Counted from the stretch's first letter, positions 10,894-20,875 are shown. The stretch: DNA of 64,000 bases from Ignavibacteria bacterium (GCA_016716125.1 JADJWZ010000002.1:270107-334106), one strand, 5' to 3'. The notes: a model not told the origin generated them from the letters alone. Program-made: numbers and translations.

Positions 10894-12210
10894 ATGGATC
10901 TGTTCGGAAATGTACATGATAAGGAAGCTGATTATAATATTCCTCTTGCAGAAAGAATGCGTCCTTCCGATCCGGATAGTTTTGCGGGACAGGATCATCT
11001 GATCGCTCCCGGAAAACCTGTAAGGACTATGATAGAAAAGAATGAACCTGTCTCGATGATATTCTGGGGACCGCCGGGAGTAGGGAAGACTACACTGGCG
11101 CTGCTGATAGCGCGGCTGGTGAATACAGAGTTTGTTCAGCTGTCTGCGGTTTCTTCCGGAGTAAAAGATGTAAGAGCTGCGATTGAAAAGGCGGAGTATA
11201 ATCTGAAACAGAAGAAAAGAAAAACGATTTTATTTATAGATGAGATACACAGGTTCAGCAAGTCGCAGCAGGATTCGCTTTTGCAGAGTTCTGAGAAGGG
11301 GACAGTGATACTCATCGGAGCAACCACAGAGAATCCGTCGTTTGAAGTGATCTCTCCTTTACTTTCCAGAAGCAGAGTTTTTGTGCTTGAAGAATTATCA
11401 AAGAAAAATTTTGAAAAAATTATTGACAATGCGCTTTCAAAGGATGTATTACTTAAAGAAAAGAAAATTGAAATAGAAGACAGGGATTTCCTGATCGGAC
11501 TGGCTTCGGGAGATGCAAGGAAGTTACTGAACGGACTTGAGCTGGCGGTTAAGCTGACTTCAGAAGATGAGAATGGAATTATCAGACTGACCAATGAAAT
11601 ATTCAAAGAAGCGTTTCAGGCAAATTATATTAAGTATGATAAGAATCAGGAAGAGCATTACAATATAATTTCCGCGTTCATAAAGAGCGTGAGGGGAAGC
11701 GATCCGGATGCAGCATTGTACTGGATGGCGAGAATGCTTAAAGGAGGCGAAGATCCTAAATTCATAGCGCGAAGAATGATAGTGCTTGCTTCCGAAGATA
11801 TAGGAAATGCAGATCCGCTTGCTCTGACAATGGCAGTAAGCGCTTTTACTGCGATTGATTATATCGGAATGCCTGAGGCAACTTTGGTATTATCACAGGC
11901 GGCGGTTTATCTTGCGTCCGCACCCAAGAGTAACGCTTCTTATCTTGCGATAAATAAGGCGAAAGAGGATGTTGAAAATAATCCGGCTTACGGAGTACCG
12001 ATACATTTAAGAAATGCTCCGACCAAACTGATGAAAGATCTTAATTACGGCAGCGGATATAAGTACCCGCATGATTTTGAAAATAATTTTACTGAGCAGG
12101 ATTATCTGCCTGAAGAGATAAAGGACAGAATTTATTATGAACCTTCTGATAACGGAGCTGAGGCGGAGATGAGGAAAAGACTCAAAAAAATCTGGAATAA
12201 GAGGAAGTGA
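10894..12210 (+). CDS. rarA: Replication-associated recombination protein A (AAA+ ATPase)
   Basis: RarA/MgsA acts at stalled replication forks and with single-strand-binding protein. The 438-residue protein opens with the family signature PLAERMRPSDPDSFAGQDHL. It has Walker A GPPGVGKTTLALL near residue 57, Walker B ILFIDEIHRF near 115, sensor motif GATTENPSFEV and an MgsA carboxyl domain with GEDPKFIARRMIVLASEDIG. The start ATG abuts the EamA stop codon with no gap. Length and motif order are normal. Confidence 0.95.
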   Translation: MDLFGNVHDKEADYNIPLAERMRPSDPDSFAGQDHLIAPGKPVRTMIEKNEPVSMIFWGPPGVGKTTLALLIARLVNTEFVQLSAVSSGVKDVRAAIEKAEYNLKQKKRKTILFIDEIHRFSKSQQDSLLQSSEKGTVILIGATTENPSFEVISPLLSRSRVFVLEELSKKNFEKIIDNALSKDVLLKEKKIEIEDRDFLIGLASGDARKLLNGLELAVKLTSEDENGIIRLTNEIFKEAFQANYIKYDKNQEEHYNIISAFIKSVRGSDPDAALYWMARMLKGGEDPKFIARRMIVLASEDIGNADPLALTMAVSAFTAIDYIGMPEATLVLSQAAVYLASAPKSNASYLAINKAKEDVENNPAYGVPIHLRNAPTKLMKDLNYGSGYKYPHDFENNFTEQDYLPEEIKDRIYYEPSDNGAEAEMRKRLKKIWNKRK

Positions 12211-12268
12211 GATAACGGATCTTATGTATGAAGTCTGACATTGGGAGCGAGTGATGCTGCGGTCAACG

Positions 12269-12330
12269 AAACCTGACAGGTATTAAAATTATTGATACGC
12301 TTTCGACTTCAGGAAAAACCTGTCAGGTTT
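12269..12330. terminator. AACCTGACAGG inverted repeat after rarA
   Basis: Arms aaacctgacagg (12269-12280) and cctgtcaggttt (12319-12330) are perfectly complementary over 12 bases with a 38-base loop. The right arm ends in tttt. It lies between the convergent ends of rarA and the aminopeptidase gene and may stop transcription. The long loop makes it look more like a dispersed palindromic repeat than a classical terminator. Confidence 0.55.
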
Positions 12331-12376
12331 TGTTATGGCTGCCAAAACACGAATTCACTGCTTTAACTTTTTTAAA

Positions 12377-13993
12377 TCACTTCATCTTTTTTAATACTAT
12401 CTCATTATTCGGATCAAAGGATATCTTATCAGGTTTCTTATCAAACTCAAAGTTGTAAGTCTGGAAATTATAACTGTTCCTCTCCTTTATTATCTCAGCG
12501 CTTCCGTCTGCAAATGTTACTCTGAGCTCGACAGGCATTTGATAAAATACTTTATTCGTCTGTACCTGATTTATAGTGTAATCAGTTTTCCATTTGCCGT
12601 TACTCATCTTTTCTGATTTAGAATTAATTTCATACTCCGGATATCCAGGATATAATAACCATTGACTGAAAAACCAGTCCAGATCCTGTCCGCTGATCTG
12701 TTCGCATAATTGTGCAAATGAACTAGTCGATACATTTCCAAATCTGAATTCCGGATGAGAAGTGAAAGCCTGCATACAGTCAAAAAATATTGAATCTCCC
12801 AATACATATCTCAGCATATAAATTATTGACGCATTTTTTGAATATGTAACAGCAGAATTAAATAAAACGCCGTCATTGGGTTTCGGGTCAGCCCAGTCTT
12901 TGGAATAAGACGCCCAGCCCGGATCTTTGCTCATATATTTTCTTGCTTCATTCTGAATATTTTTTCTGTAAGCTTTATTTCCCTTTTTATACTCAGCCCA
13001 TATTGCTTCGTTGTAAGTTGCAAAACCTTCGTTAAGCCAGATATCAGCCCATGTATTTGGCGATATCATATTTCCAAACCAGTGATGAACAAGTTCATGA
13101 CATATAAGATCCTCATACCAGCAGTCAGGGCATAATGTAACCAGGGTCTGATTTTCCATTCCTCCCCATGGAAAATTTTTATCGGTAGTTGCAAAGGCAA
13201 TTTTTTCAAACGGATAATCCCCGTAAAGTTTTGAAAAAAGTTTAAGCATTTCCGGCAGCTGTTCTTTTATATTGTTGTAATTAAACATTGTCTCGCCCGG
13301 CTGTGAGTACATTCGTATTTCAATGCTTTTTTCAGGTTCAGACAGCTTGTTCCACCGGAAAACTTCTAATCTGTATTTACTGCTTCCGGCCATTGCGATA
13401 AGATATGTTGAAACAGGAATATTTGTCTCCCAGGTATAATAAAGTGAATTATCTTTGTAAACCGAGTCAATCAATAATCCGTTTGACACAAAAAGCACAT
13501 CTCCCGGTACCCGCGCTTTTAGTTTGAGCATTGACTTGTCATTGGGTATGTCTTTACAGGGAAACCATCTGCGCGCTCCTGCAGTCTCGGAATCAGTATA
13601 CACAAGTCCGTTAAATGCAAAATAAGCCGTATCAAAAATATCCCTGTGCCTGAAGTAGATCTTTACATCAAACATTTCACCGCTGTTGTAAAATCTGTCA
13701 AGATTAATTTTCAGCAGATCATTCTCATGAAGAAATGACTGAGCAGATCCTGATACTGAATCTATGATCAGCGAATATTTCTCAGCATTGAGTGTGATCT
13801 GTCCGGCTGATGTATTTACAATGAGACTAATATTATTTGATGCGCTGTAAGTCATGGGATATGGATTAATAAATGAATCATAAAGATCGAACTCCAGATC
13901 ATATTTTATTATATTGATATTCGTATCTATTTGCGCAGAAGAAGTTAAACTGATAAATAAAATAATTAACGTCAGATATTTTTTAATTGGCAT
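12377..13993 (-). CDS. M1-family zinc aminopeptidase, secreted
   Basis: 538-residue gluzincin that removes amino-terminal residues from peptides, probably in the periplasm or outside the cell. Signal peptide MPIKKYLTLIILFISLTSSAQ. The substrate-recognition motif GGMENQTL lies near residue 272, and the zinc-binding HELVHHWFG with the downstream WLNEGFATYNE (third ligand Glu) at about 295-325. The M1 amino-terminal beta domain is present; there is no type IX sorting tail and the ERAP-like carboxyl domain is absent. It is divergent from the gene at 14231 across a 237-base gap in which only AT-rich sequence was seen. Confidence 0.92.
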   Translation of the reverse strand: MPIKKYLTLIILFISLTSSAQIDTNINIIKYDLEFDLYDSFINPYPMTYSASNNISLIVNTSAGQITLNAEKYSLIIDSVSGSAQSFLHENDLLKINLDRFYNSGEMFDVKIYFRHRDIFDTAYFAFNGLVYTDSETAGARRWFPCKDIPNDKSMLKLKARVPGDVLFVSNGLLIDSVYKDNSLYYTWETNIPVSTYLIAMAGSSKYRLEVFRWNKLSEPEKSIEIRMYSQPGETMFNYNNIKEQLPEMLKLFSKLYGDYPFEKIAFATTDKNFPWGGMENQTLVTLCPDCWYEDLICHELVHHWFGNMISPNTWADIWLNEGFATYNEAIWAEYKKGNKAYRKNIQNEARKYMSKDPGWASYSKDWADPKPNDGVLFNSAVTYSKNASIIYMLRYVLGDSIFFDCMQAFTSHPEFRFGNVSTSSFAQLCEQISGQDLDWFFSQWLLYPGYPEYEINSKSEKMSNGKWKTDYTINQVQTNKVFYQMPVELRVTFADGSAEIIKERNSYNFQTYNFEFDKKPDKISFDPNNEIVLKKMK

Positions 13994-14230
13994 TACGGTA
14001 TGAGAGTATTAAGATTAAAATAATAAAATTGAATATGACTGATTTATGATAAAAATTTTGTAAGCTGATATTTAATGTGATTTAAAAGAAAGAAATTAAA
14101 GTAAAAATACAACTTAAATTTTTTGCTATCATTTTAGGCGAACCCATAAAAATTTTTTCAAGGTAATATTTTTTTATGTTTGATTTAATAATTAAATTCA
14201 AAATATTGTATACTAATTTTCCCCGAACAA

Positions 14231-15190
14231 TTGAAATTCATAACTGATTCCGAAAAATTCAACTATTCCGGCAATAAAGATCCGGGTTCATTTGAAATGT
14301 GGTACTTCGAAGCTCTGGATAATGACGATGAGTATTTCTTTACTGCAAGAATATTTACCGGCAATCCATTCGCACCTGCCGGTAAAAAATCCGATTCAAA
14401 TAAACCTTCGGAATTATCCTGCGGGATAAGATTTTATTTATATTATCAAAACCGTTTAATTTACGATGCTGTTTTTGATTACAAACAGGAAGATCTTAAA
14501 ATTAATTATTCTGATAATGTTGTCAGAATGCAGCTTGATAAAAACAGTTTCTATTTTGACAGACAGAAAAATAAATATCATCTGAACATAAACTATTCAT
14601 CTCAGGAGATTGAAAATAAATTTAAAGCTGAATTTGAATTTGCTCCGCTTTCCGATAAGCTTTCTTTCAGGGTTAATGATGACCCGGATAATAATTCCGA
14701 AACGTTCTGGCTTCCTGTCTCACCAATAAATAAGGTTATGGCAAAAATCAAATTCTATAAGAATTATAAAAGAGTGAAGTCCATATTCGAAGGCAAAGGT
14801 TATATTGAAAAGTCATTTGGAAAAGCTCCTTCAGTTTTAATGCATAAGTCTTCTTATCTTGGTAAGTTTTTGAGCGATAATTACTCCTTTGTTTTTTTTG
14901 TATCAGAGATGAAAGATGGGAAAAAGTTCATGAAAATACTTGCCTATAAGAATAATTTGCTGATGCTTGAAAAAGAGGAGTTTGATTACACAGTAAAGAA
15001 AACTTTGTTTTCATCCAAAGTGAAATCTCTCGAAATTAAAAGTTCGGATTTAAAGATTAATCTGAAAAACGATATTAATATTGAATCAAGTGAGTTTGGA
15101 GAAAAATATATTTCAATAATTGATGTCACATATAATGAAGTAAATATTTTAAAAAATGTTTACGGGTTTTTTGAAAACGGAGCCCGTTAA
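14231..15190 (+). CDS. Hypothetical protein, possible CrtC/lipocalin-like fold
   Basis: 319 residues, no signal peptide, TTG start at 14231. The amino end contains SFEMWYFEALDNDDEYFFTA, which resembles the WWYFDA-type opening strand of carotenoid 1,2-hydratase (CrtC)/AttH lipocalin-like proteins. The rest is mostly short beta strands rich in Lys, Asn and Asp, compatible with a beta barrel. The fold call is my inference from this motif alone and the function is unknown. The gene is convergent with the acyltransferase downstream (15-base gap). Confidence 0.6.
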   Translation: MKFITDSEKFNYSGNKDPGSFEMWYFEALDNDDEYFFTARIFTGNPFAPAGKKSDSNKPSELSCGIRFYLYYQNRLIYDAVFDYKQEDLKINYSDNVVRMQLDKNSFYFDRQKNKYHLNINYSSQEIENKFKAEFEFAPLSDKLSFRVNDDPDNNSETFWLPVSPINKVMAKIKFYKNYKRVKSIFEGKGYIEKSFGKAPSVLMHKSSYLGKFLSDNYSFVFFVSEMKDGKKFMKILAYKNNLLMLEKEEFDYTVKKTLFSSKVKSLEIKSSDLKINLKNDINIESSEFGEKYISIIDVTYNEVNILKNVYGFFENGAR

Positions 15191-15205
15191 CCTGGTTAGT
15201 TTATT

Positions 15206-15955
15206 TCAGATCTGTTTCGTCCGTGTGATCTCCCTCTCGTTTACAGATTTCTTTCCCTTAAGTATTATCTCAAATTCTTTCAGATCATTTTTTGCAAAAC
15301 TATCTGAAAAAATTTCCGCCTGATCGTTGAATAATTTTTCCATTATAAACGTAAATTCTTTTCTTGATTTATTTATAATGTCTTCTTTTTCAAATGATTT
15401 GAAAAAATCTATAAATATTTCAGGTCTTTGCTGTAAAGTAAATTTGTATTCAAAATATACACACAAAATGTGCAGTCTGTTTATATCTTCTGAAATAAAT
15501 GAAACTCCGTTATAAAATTTGAATGGCTTTCTTTCGTTCGGGATCAGTTCTCCCTGAGGAAATATCCATAAATATCTGTTTTTATTTTCAAGGAGTTTGG
15601 AGCAGTATTTCAAAGTGCGGTAAGAGTTAAATTTATTTTTTCTTTCAAGAGGTAATGCGCCGATCCTGTTGAAATAGCTATGTCTGTTCAGATCTGTCGT
15701 ATCCATCAGACAGTAAGATTCTTTTTCAATCAGGTAATGCGAAATCCAGTTCAAAAGAACGCCGTCCCACCAGTTGGAATGATTGACGCATATAATAACA
15801 GGAGAGTTTTGTTTTTGAGAAATGCTTTTGATTCTTTCAAGTAATTCCTTTCCTCTGATATTGATCCTGAAAAAGTTTCTTTTGAGTGAATTCCTGAAGT
15901 ATATCTTAAAAAAAATATCAAGTAGTTTATTCTTTTTATCTGTCAGCTCTGTCAA
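15206..15955 (-). CDS. PlsC-like 1-acyl-glycerol-3-phosphate acyltransferase
   Basis: 249-residue lysophospholipid acyltransferase-family protein, probably membrane-associated. The catalytic NHSNWWD (HX4D motif) lies near residue 60, the acceptor-site motif GALPLERK near 103 and FPQGE near 130. It would acylate a lysophospholipid or a similar acceptor; such HX4D proteins also act on ornithine lipids and glycolipids. The start is TTG at 15955 (MTELTDKK). It follows the gamma-glutamyltransferase gene on the same strand after 14 bases, so it is probably in the nadE-ggt-plsC transcript. Confidence 0.82.
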   Translation of the reverse strand: MTELTDKKNKLLDIFFKIYFRNSLKRNFFRINIRGKELLERIKSISQKQNSPVIICVNHSNWWDGVLLNWISHYLIEKESYCLMDTTDLNRHSYFNRIGALPLERKNKFNSYRTLKYCSKLLENKNRYLWIFPQGELIPNERKPFKFYNGVSFISEDINRLHILCVYFEYKFTLQQRPEIFIDFFKSFEKEDIINKSRKEFTFIMEKLFNDQAEIFSDSFAKNDLKEFEIILKGKKSVNEREITRTKQI

Positions 15956-15969
15956 TTGACTCCTCTGAT

Positions 15970-17643
15970 TTAAAATCCGATTGCGCTGCCGTATCCTCTT
16001 CTGTCTGAATGTCCTTCCATAGTTCCGTCATCATTTATAAGTATTGCATTCACTCTTCCGAAATCACTTATCCCTTTTAAGTAATAACCAAGTACGGTCA
16101 GCTTTTCATCCGCTTCCTTACTTACTAATCTTTTCTCAATCTGAATCTCGTCCGGAAGCCACTGATGATGAAACCGCGGAGCGTCAATTGATTCTTTCAG
16201 AGTCATTTTATGATCAATGAGATTTAATATGTTTTGAAGGACAGTCGTAATTATCCTTCCTCCGCCGGGCGAACCTGTTACAAGAAAAGGTTTTCCGGTT
16301 TTAAATACCAGCGTAGGTGTCATTGAGCTGAGCATTCTCTTTTCCGGATGTATCGCGTTTGCTTCATTTCCCACAAGACCGTAAATATTCGGAACTCCCG
16401 GCTTGGATACAAAATCATCCATTTCATTATTCAGAAAAAATCCCGCTCCGTCCACTACCTGCTTATTTCCGAACACATCATTTATTGTTGTAGTAACAGA
16501 TACCAGATTTCCTTTTCCGTCAGCAATGCTGTAATGCGTGGTCTCTTCGCTTTCATTCGCAAAAGGATCTCCCGGATTGATCTCGGTGCTAATACCTGCT
16601 TTATCGAATTTAAAATCCTTCATACGGCTGAGAGCATAATTTTTTGAAGTCAGCTTTTCTATCGGCACATTTACAAAATCAGCATCTCCCATGAATTCAC
16701 TTCTGTCTGCATAAACTCTTCTCATTGCCTCTGTCATGATCTGAATGTTTTCAGTACTGCCGTATCCGCTTTTTGAAATGTCATAATTTTCAAGAATGTT
16801 CAGAAGATATATTAAGCTGATCCCGCCGCTGCTTGGCGGTCCCATAGAAATAATTTCATAACCTCTGTATGTTCCTCTGATCACATCCCTTTCCACCGGC
16901 TGATATCTTTCAAGATCCTCATAGGAAATTAATCCGTCAGTATTTTTCATAAGTTGTACAATCTTACCGGCTGTTTCACCTCTGTAAAACCCGTCCCTTC
17001 CTTTTTCACTGATCAGTCTGAGTGTATTAGCAAGATCTTTCTGAACAAATCTGTCGCCGGTTTTAAAATTACCTCCGAATGTTTTCATGGTACCGGGAAA
17101 TTGTGTGAATTCGGATTGATAACTATTAAGCGCTTCGGCAAATCCTTCTTCCATGAAAAATCCTGTGTCTGCAATATTAATAGAGTATTCAAGAATTTCT
17201 TTTCTGTTCATAGTGCCGTATTTTTCCAGAGCATATAACATTCCGGCTACTGATCCGGGAACGCCGGCGGCGAGACTTCCTGTCGTGCTGAGCTCGTCTA
17301 TTACATTTCCGCTATCATCAAGATACATATTCTTAGATGATGAAATCGGAGCTTTCTCCCTGTAATCAATTGAAGTATTCAATTTTAAGTCCGGATTGTT
17401 CAGATGAATTATCATGAATCCGCCTCCGCCAATATTTCCGGCCTGCGGATAAACCACTGCAAGCGCAAATCCGACTCCGACTGCAGCATCAACTGCGTTG
17501 CCACCTTTTTTCATGATATCAATTCCTACTCTGGTAGCAAGTTCATTTGCAGAACTTACCATCCCGCCTCTTTCAAAGTTTGAGTAAGAATTGCATGAAA
17601 AAAATAAAATTGAAAGTAACAGTATAAGTTTTCTTTTATTCAT
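15970..17643 (-). CDS. ggt: Gamma-glutamyltransferase, lipoprotein
   Basis: Hydrolyses or transfers the gamma-glutamyl group of glutathione-like compounds outside the inner membrane. The 557 residues start with a signal ending in the lipobox-like LFFSC. The family opening GGNAVDAAVGVGFALAVVYP lies near residue 50. The autoprocessing site is ETTHYS, so the nucleophile Thr is near residue 369. The small-subunit motifs GAGFFLNNEMDDF and GSPGGGRIITTVLQ follow. Length is typical of the unprocessed precursor. It lies 17 bases downstream of nadE on the same strand. Confidence 0.94.
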   Translation of the reverse strand: MNKRKLILLLSILFFSCNSYSNFERGGMVSSANELATRVGIDIMKKGGNAVDAAVGVGFALAVVYPQAGNIGGGGFMIIHLNNPDLKLNTSIDYREKAPISSSKNMYLDDSGNVIDELSTTGSLAAGVPGSVAGMLYALEKYGTMNRKEILEYSINIADTGFFMEEGFAEALNSYQSEFTQFPGTMKTFGGNFKTGDRFVQKDLANTLRLISEKGRDGFYRGETAGKIVQLMKNTDGLISYEDLERYQPVERDVIRGTYRGYEIISMGPPSSGGISLIYLLNILENYDISKSGYGSTENIQIMTEAMRRVYADRSEFMGDADFVNVPIEKLTSKNYALSRMKDFKFDKAGISTEINPGDPFANESEETTHYSIADGKGNLVSVTTTINDVFGNKQVVDGAGFFLNNEMDDFVSKPGVPNIYGLVGNEANAIHPEKRMLSSMTPTLVFKTGKPFLVTGSPGGGRIITTVLQNILNLIDHKMTLKESIDAPRFHHQWLPDEIQIEKRLVSKEADEKLTVLGYYLKGISDFGRVNAILINDDGTMEGHSDRRGYGSAIGF

Positions 17644-17660
17644 CTATTATTCATAAAGAT

Positions 17661-18479
17661 TTAAGTATTCCAGTCCCTGTTATATCTGAAGTCTATATTA
17701 ACTGTTCTGTTTGAAACTTTAGCGATGAGCGGAGTCAGTCTTTTAAACTGACTTCTTATTATCATTGAATTCACTCTCTTCATAAATTTTTCTGAATAGC
17801 CGGCTTTTTTTAAATAAGCTTCAGATCTTCTTTCATCCACTTTTTCATATAAATACTTGTCAACTTCGTCATATGTAAATCCAAGTTCATCTTCATCCGT
17901 CTGACTTTTCCACAGATCAGCCGATGGTTTTTTTGAAATAATGTTTACCGGAATGTTAAGATGTTTTGCCAATCCTCTGATCTGGGTTTTATAAAGATCT
18001 CCGATTGGATTTATTGCTGAAGCAGAGTCTCCGAAAATGGTTGAATACCCGAGTAAAATTTCAGACTTATTACTTGTTCCGATTACCAGCGCATTATTCC
18101 TCGCGGATTCATCATACAGCATTATCATTCTCACCCGCGCCATGATATTCCCCTTTCTTACATTAGGGATTTCCTTCTCATCTACTGAATCCGAAATCGT
18201 ATCTACAGCATCGCTTATATTTATGATCCTGGATTTTGTGTTGAGAATTTCAGAAATTTGTAAAGCATCCGTAATGCTGCTTTTACTGCTTGTCTTATAT
18301 GGCATCAAAAGGAATGTAACATTTTTATTCCCGAGAGCTTTTACAGTTAAGTATGCAGTAACGGCTGAATCAATACCGCCGGATAAACCAACTACAGCTT
18401 TCTTTATTCCGATTCTGTGTGTCTCGTTTTTGATAAAATCCGTAAGGATTTTTTCAGTATGATCGTAATTTAAATTCAT
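17661..18479 (-). CDS. nadE: NAD(+) synthase, ammonia-dependent type
   Basis: Last step of NAD biosynthesis: amidation of deamido-NAD. The 272-residue protein has the PP-loop LSGGIDSAVTAYL near residue 33 and the later signatures GTSNKSEILLGYSTIFGDSA near 135 and KKPSADLWKSQTDEDELGF. There is no amino-terminal nitrilase/glutaminase domain, so it should use free ammonia. It is first in the nadE-ggt-plsC run and starts about 20 bases downstream of a strong terminator that insulates it from the preceding small gene. Confidence 0.94.
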   Translation of the reverse strand: MNLNYDHTEKILTDFIKNETHRIGIKKAVVGLSGGIDSAVTAYLTVKALGNKNVTFLLMPYKTSSKSSITDALQISEILNTKSRIINISDAVDTISDSVDEKEIPNVRKGNIMARVRMIMLYDESARNNALVIGTSNKSEILLGYSTIFGDSASAINPIGDLYKTQIRGLAKHLNIPVNIISKKPSADLWKSQTDEDELGFTYDEVDKYLYEKVDERRSEAYLKKAGYSEKFMKRVNSMIIRSQFKRLTPLIAKVSNRTVNIDFRYNRDWNT

Positions 18480-18501
18480 ATTATAAAAATTTCAAAAAAA
18501 A

Positions 18502-18526
18502 AGCCGACCTTTTTAAAAGGTCGGCT
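18502..18526 (-). terminator. Rho-independent terminator after the 82-residue gene
   Basis: On the reverse strand, agccgaccttttt pairs with aaaaggtcggct and is followed by a run of nine T before gaaat. It sits 20 bases past the stop codon of the small gene at 18546-18794 and just upstream of nadE. Confidence 0.9.
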
Positions 18527-18545
18527 GTTATGACAAAATTTGAAC

Positions 18546-18794
18546 TTATTTTGAAACCTGGTATACAATTTTTCTGATTGTATCGAATTGTAAATATGGG
18601 AATAATTCTTGAATTTTATCTATTGCTTCACCTGCGCTCATTTCTCTTCTCATTTCTTTGTACATCTGTCTGATCTTGTAATCTCTTATAGCTTTTTCAT
18701 CAAGGAGTTTATACTTTTTCAGAGTATTGTATACACTATCATCTATAAGCTCACTTAAAGGGTTGTCGCTTTTTGATTTTACTGCTGGTTTCAA
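18546..18794 (-). CDS. Conserved-looking small hypothetical protein
   Basis: 82 residues, highly charged and predicted almost wholly helical, with no signal or membrane segment. The second half, MSAGEAIDKIQELFPYLQFDTIRKIVYQ, looks like a compact helical bundle with an 'S-x-x-E-A-I' helix followed by a 'T-I-R-K-I-V-Y' helix, reminiscent of small helix-turn-helix or sigma region 4-like modules. That resemblance is by eye only. It has its own strong terminator and is divergent from dsbD, so it is probably a monocistronic regulator or accessory factor. Function not recognised. Confidence 0.65.
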   Translation of the reverse strand: MKPAVKSKSDNPLSELIDDSVYNTLKKYKLLDEKAIRDYKIRQMYKEMRREMSAGEAIDKIQELFPYLQFDTIRKIVYQVSK

Positions 18795-19040
18795 ATTGTA
18801 ATTCTCCTTATTTAAGTTTAAATTTATATAATTATCTGAATTTAGTTCGTTTCTAAGATTTAATCGAACTTTTCAGAGTTTTAACCTATACAAATATACA
18901 GCAAAAACAGTAGTAAAGTCAACATTGCATTTAAAAAATATTAAAAACCTCAAATTTTAATATCTTGTTTTTATTTTTTATTGTATATTGTTTAGTTTCT
19001 CATTTAACTTTTAATCAATCAAAATAAGTTCCGTTCTCTG

Positions 19041-20867
19041 ATGCTATTTAAAAAAGTTTTATTCTTTTCACTTATACTTTCTATAATTTTTTTCAGCAGT
19101 TTATCATTCTCTCAGAAATCTGAATACCTCAGTTTTAATGTTTTAAATGAAAGGGAGTTTTATTCTGAAAGCGATACATTGAAACTTGCATTAAGTATTT
19201 CAATAATCAAGCCTTACCATATAAATTCTTATATAGTCGACGACCCTACTCTTATTACTACATCAGTATCAATAAGCGATAGTAATTTTAAAATTTTAAA
19301 TTCATTTTTCCCGGAATCAAAAAAGCTGAAGTTTGAGTTCTCTGAAAATGAGATCGATGTCTATGAAGGAGATATTGCGGTCGGATTAAATTTAATAGCC
19401 GACGCTAATGTAAAAACCGGAAGTTATAAAGTCCCTGTGGTTCTGAGTTTTCAGGCATGTGATGACAGAGTTTGTTATCAGCCAGCATCACTGACGGATA
19501 CAATAATTATCATTATTGACAGTGAGAAAAAATCTTCTGCAGTTTTAAATACCGATGTTTTTGCGAAAATTGATTTTACAAAACCGTCTGATGCAGATAA
19601 TTCTTCTGAAAGTAAATCGAGTCTGACAGAAAATGTCCGGACTGACTCTCCTGATGCGGAGGAAGATACGATTGCAAACTGGATTGAAGAGGAAGGACTT
19701 TTTGTAGTGCTTTTAGGGATGTTCCTTGGGGGTCTTGCGCTTAATCTCACACCGTGTGTATATCCTCTGATTCCTATAACAGTAAGTTTCTTCGGCGCGC
19801 AGTCCAGCGGCAGTAAATCACAAAGTTTCCTTATGGGTCTTTTTTACGTTCTCGGAATGTCAATAACTTATTCAGCGCTCGGAGTATTTGCAGCTCTGAC
19901 AGGAAGTCTGCTCGGGACAGCATTGCAGAATCCGCTTGTAATAATTTTTATTGCTCTTATAATGCTTACTCTCGGTCTGAGTATGTTCGGTTTGTTTGAA
20001 ATCAGAGTTCCGCAGAGTCTTGCGATGATGGGAAATAAAAACCGGTCCGGATATCTCGGATCAATTTTTATGGGACTTACGGTTGGTTTTATTGCAGCTC
20101 CGTGTATTGGTCCTTTTGTTTTAAGCCTGTTAGTTTATGTCGGTAAGATCGGAAATGCATTTACCGGATTTTTATTTTTCTTTGTTCTTTCTCTGGGTCT
20201 TGGATTTCCTTATATATTTCTTGCCGCTTCATCAAGCTCTATTGGTAAACTTCCCAGATCAGGGGAATGGATGGAAGGCATAAAAGTGATTTTCGGATTC
20301 ATACTTTTCGGTATGGCTTTCTTTACTCTTGAACCTCTTATTCCAAAAGAAATTTTTAAAACAGCATTTCCGTTATACATAATCCTTGCAGGAGCCTATC
20401 TGATTTTGATTGACAAAAAAGGAAAATCATCTGCATTATATTCCAACATTAAATATTTTATTGCTATACTCGCTGTGATTTACGGAACGTGGAATCTAAA
20501 ACCTGAAGGCGCAGTTGAGGAAGTTCAGTGGCAGATACACTCTTCAATTGAATCCATTGACAACAGCATTAAGACCGGTAACAAACCTGTTATGATAGAT
20601 TTTTACGCTGACTGGTGCGCTCAATGCAAGGAGCTGGATGAATATACATACACGGATCCCGAGATTGCAGAACTTTCCAAATCATTTACAAATATTAAAG
20701 TAGATCTTACAAAAGAGAACACTGAGATATCCGACCGTTTCAATATTAAAGGACTGCCTGTTGTGATCTTTATGAATGCAGACGGAGCCGAAGTAAAAGA
20801 GCTCAGAGTTACGGGATTTGAAAATCCGGAAGAGTTTAAGAAAAAAATAAATTCAATTTTAAATTAA
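19041..20867 (+). CDS. dsbD: Thiol:disulfide interchange protein DsbD
   Basis: Carries electrons from cytoplasmic thioredoxin across the inner membrane to periplasmic reductases (cytochrome c maturation, disulfide isomerisation). Three regions are seen in 608 residues. A signal peptide and DsbD-alpha domain carry Cys in SFQACDDRVCYQP near residue 145. The transmembrane core holds the paired Cys in LNLTPCVYPLIP near 238 and FIAAPCIGPFV near 355. The carboxyl thioredoxin domain has DWCAQCKE near 526. All expected Cys pairs are present. It is followed by the DUF5683-like gene after 8 bases. Confidence 0.94.
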   Translation: MLFKKVLFFSLILSIIFFSSLSFSQKSEYLSFNVLNEREFYSESDTLKLALSISIIKPYHINSYIVDDPTLITTSVSISDSNFKILNSFFPESKKLKFEFSENEIDVYEGDIAVGLNLIADANVKTGSYKVPVVLSFQACDDRVCYQPASLTDTIIIIIDSEKKSSAVLNTDVFAKIDFTKPSDADNSSESKSSLTENVRTDSPDAEEDTIANWIEEEGLFVVLLGMFLGGLALNLTPCVYPLIPITVSFFGAQSSGSKSQSFLMGLFYVLGMSITYSALGVFAALTGSLLGTALQNPLVIIFIALIMLTLGLSMFGLFEIRVPQSLAMMGNKNRSGYLGSIFMGLTVGFIAAPCIGPFVLSLLVYVGKIGNAFTGFLFFFVLSLGLGFPYIFLAASSSSIGKLPRSGEWMEGIKVIFGFILFGMAFFTLEPLIPKEIFKTAFPLYIILAGAYLILIDKKGKSSALYSNIKYFIAILAVIYGTWNLKPEGAVEEVQWQIHSSIESIDNSIKTGNKPVMIDFYADWCAQCKELDEYTYTDPEIAELSKSFTNIKVDLTKENTEISDRFNIKGLPVVIFMNADGAEVKELRVTGFENPEEFKKKINSILN

Positions 20868-20875
20868 ATTAAAGA

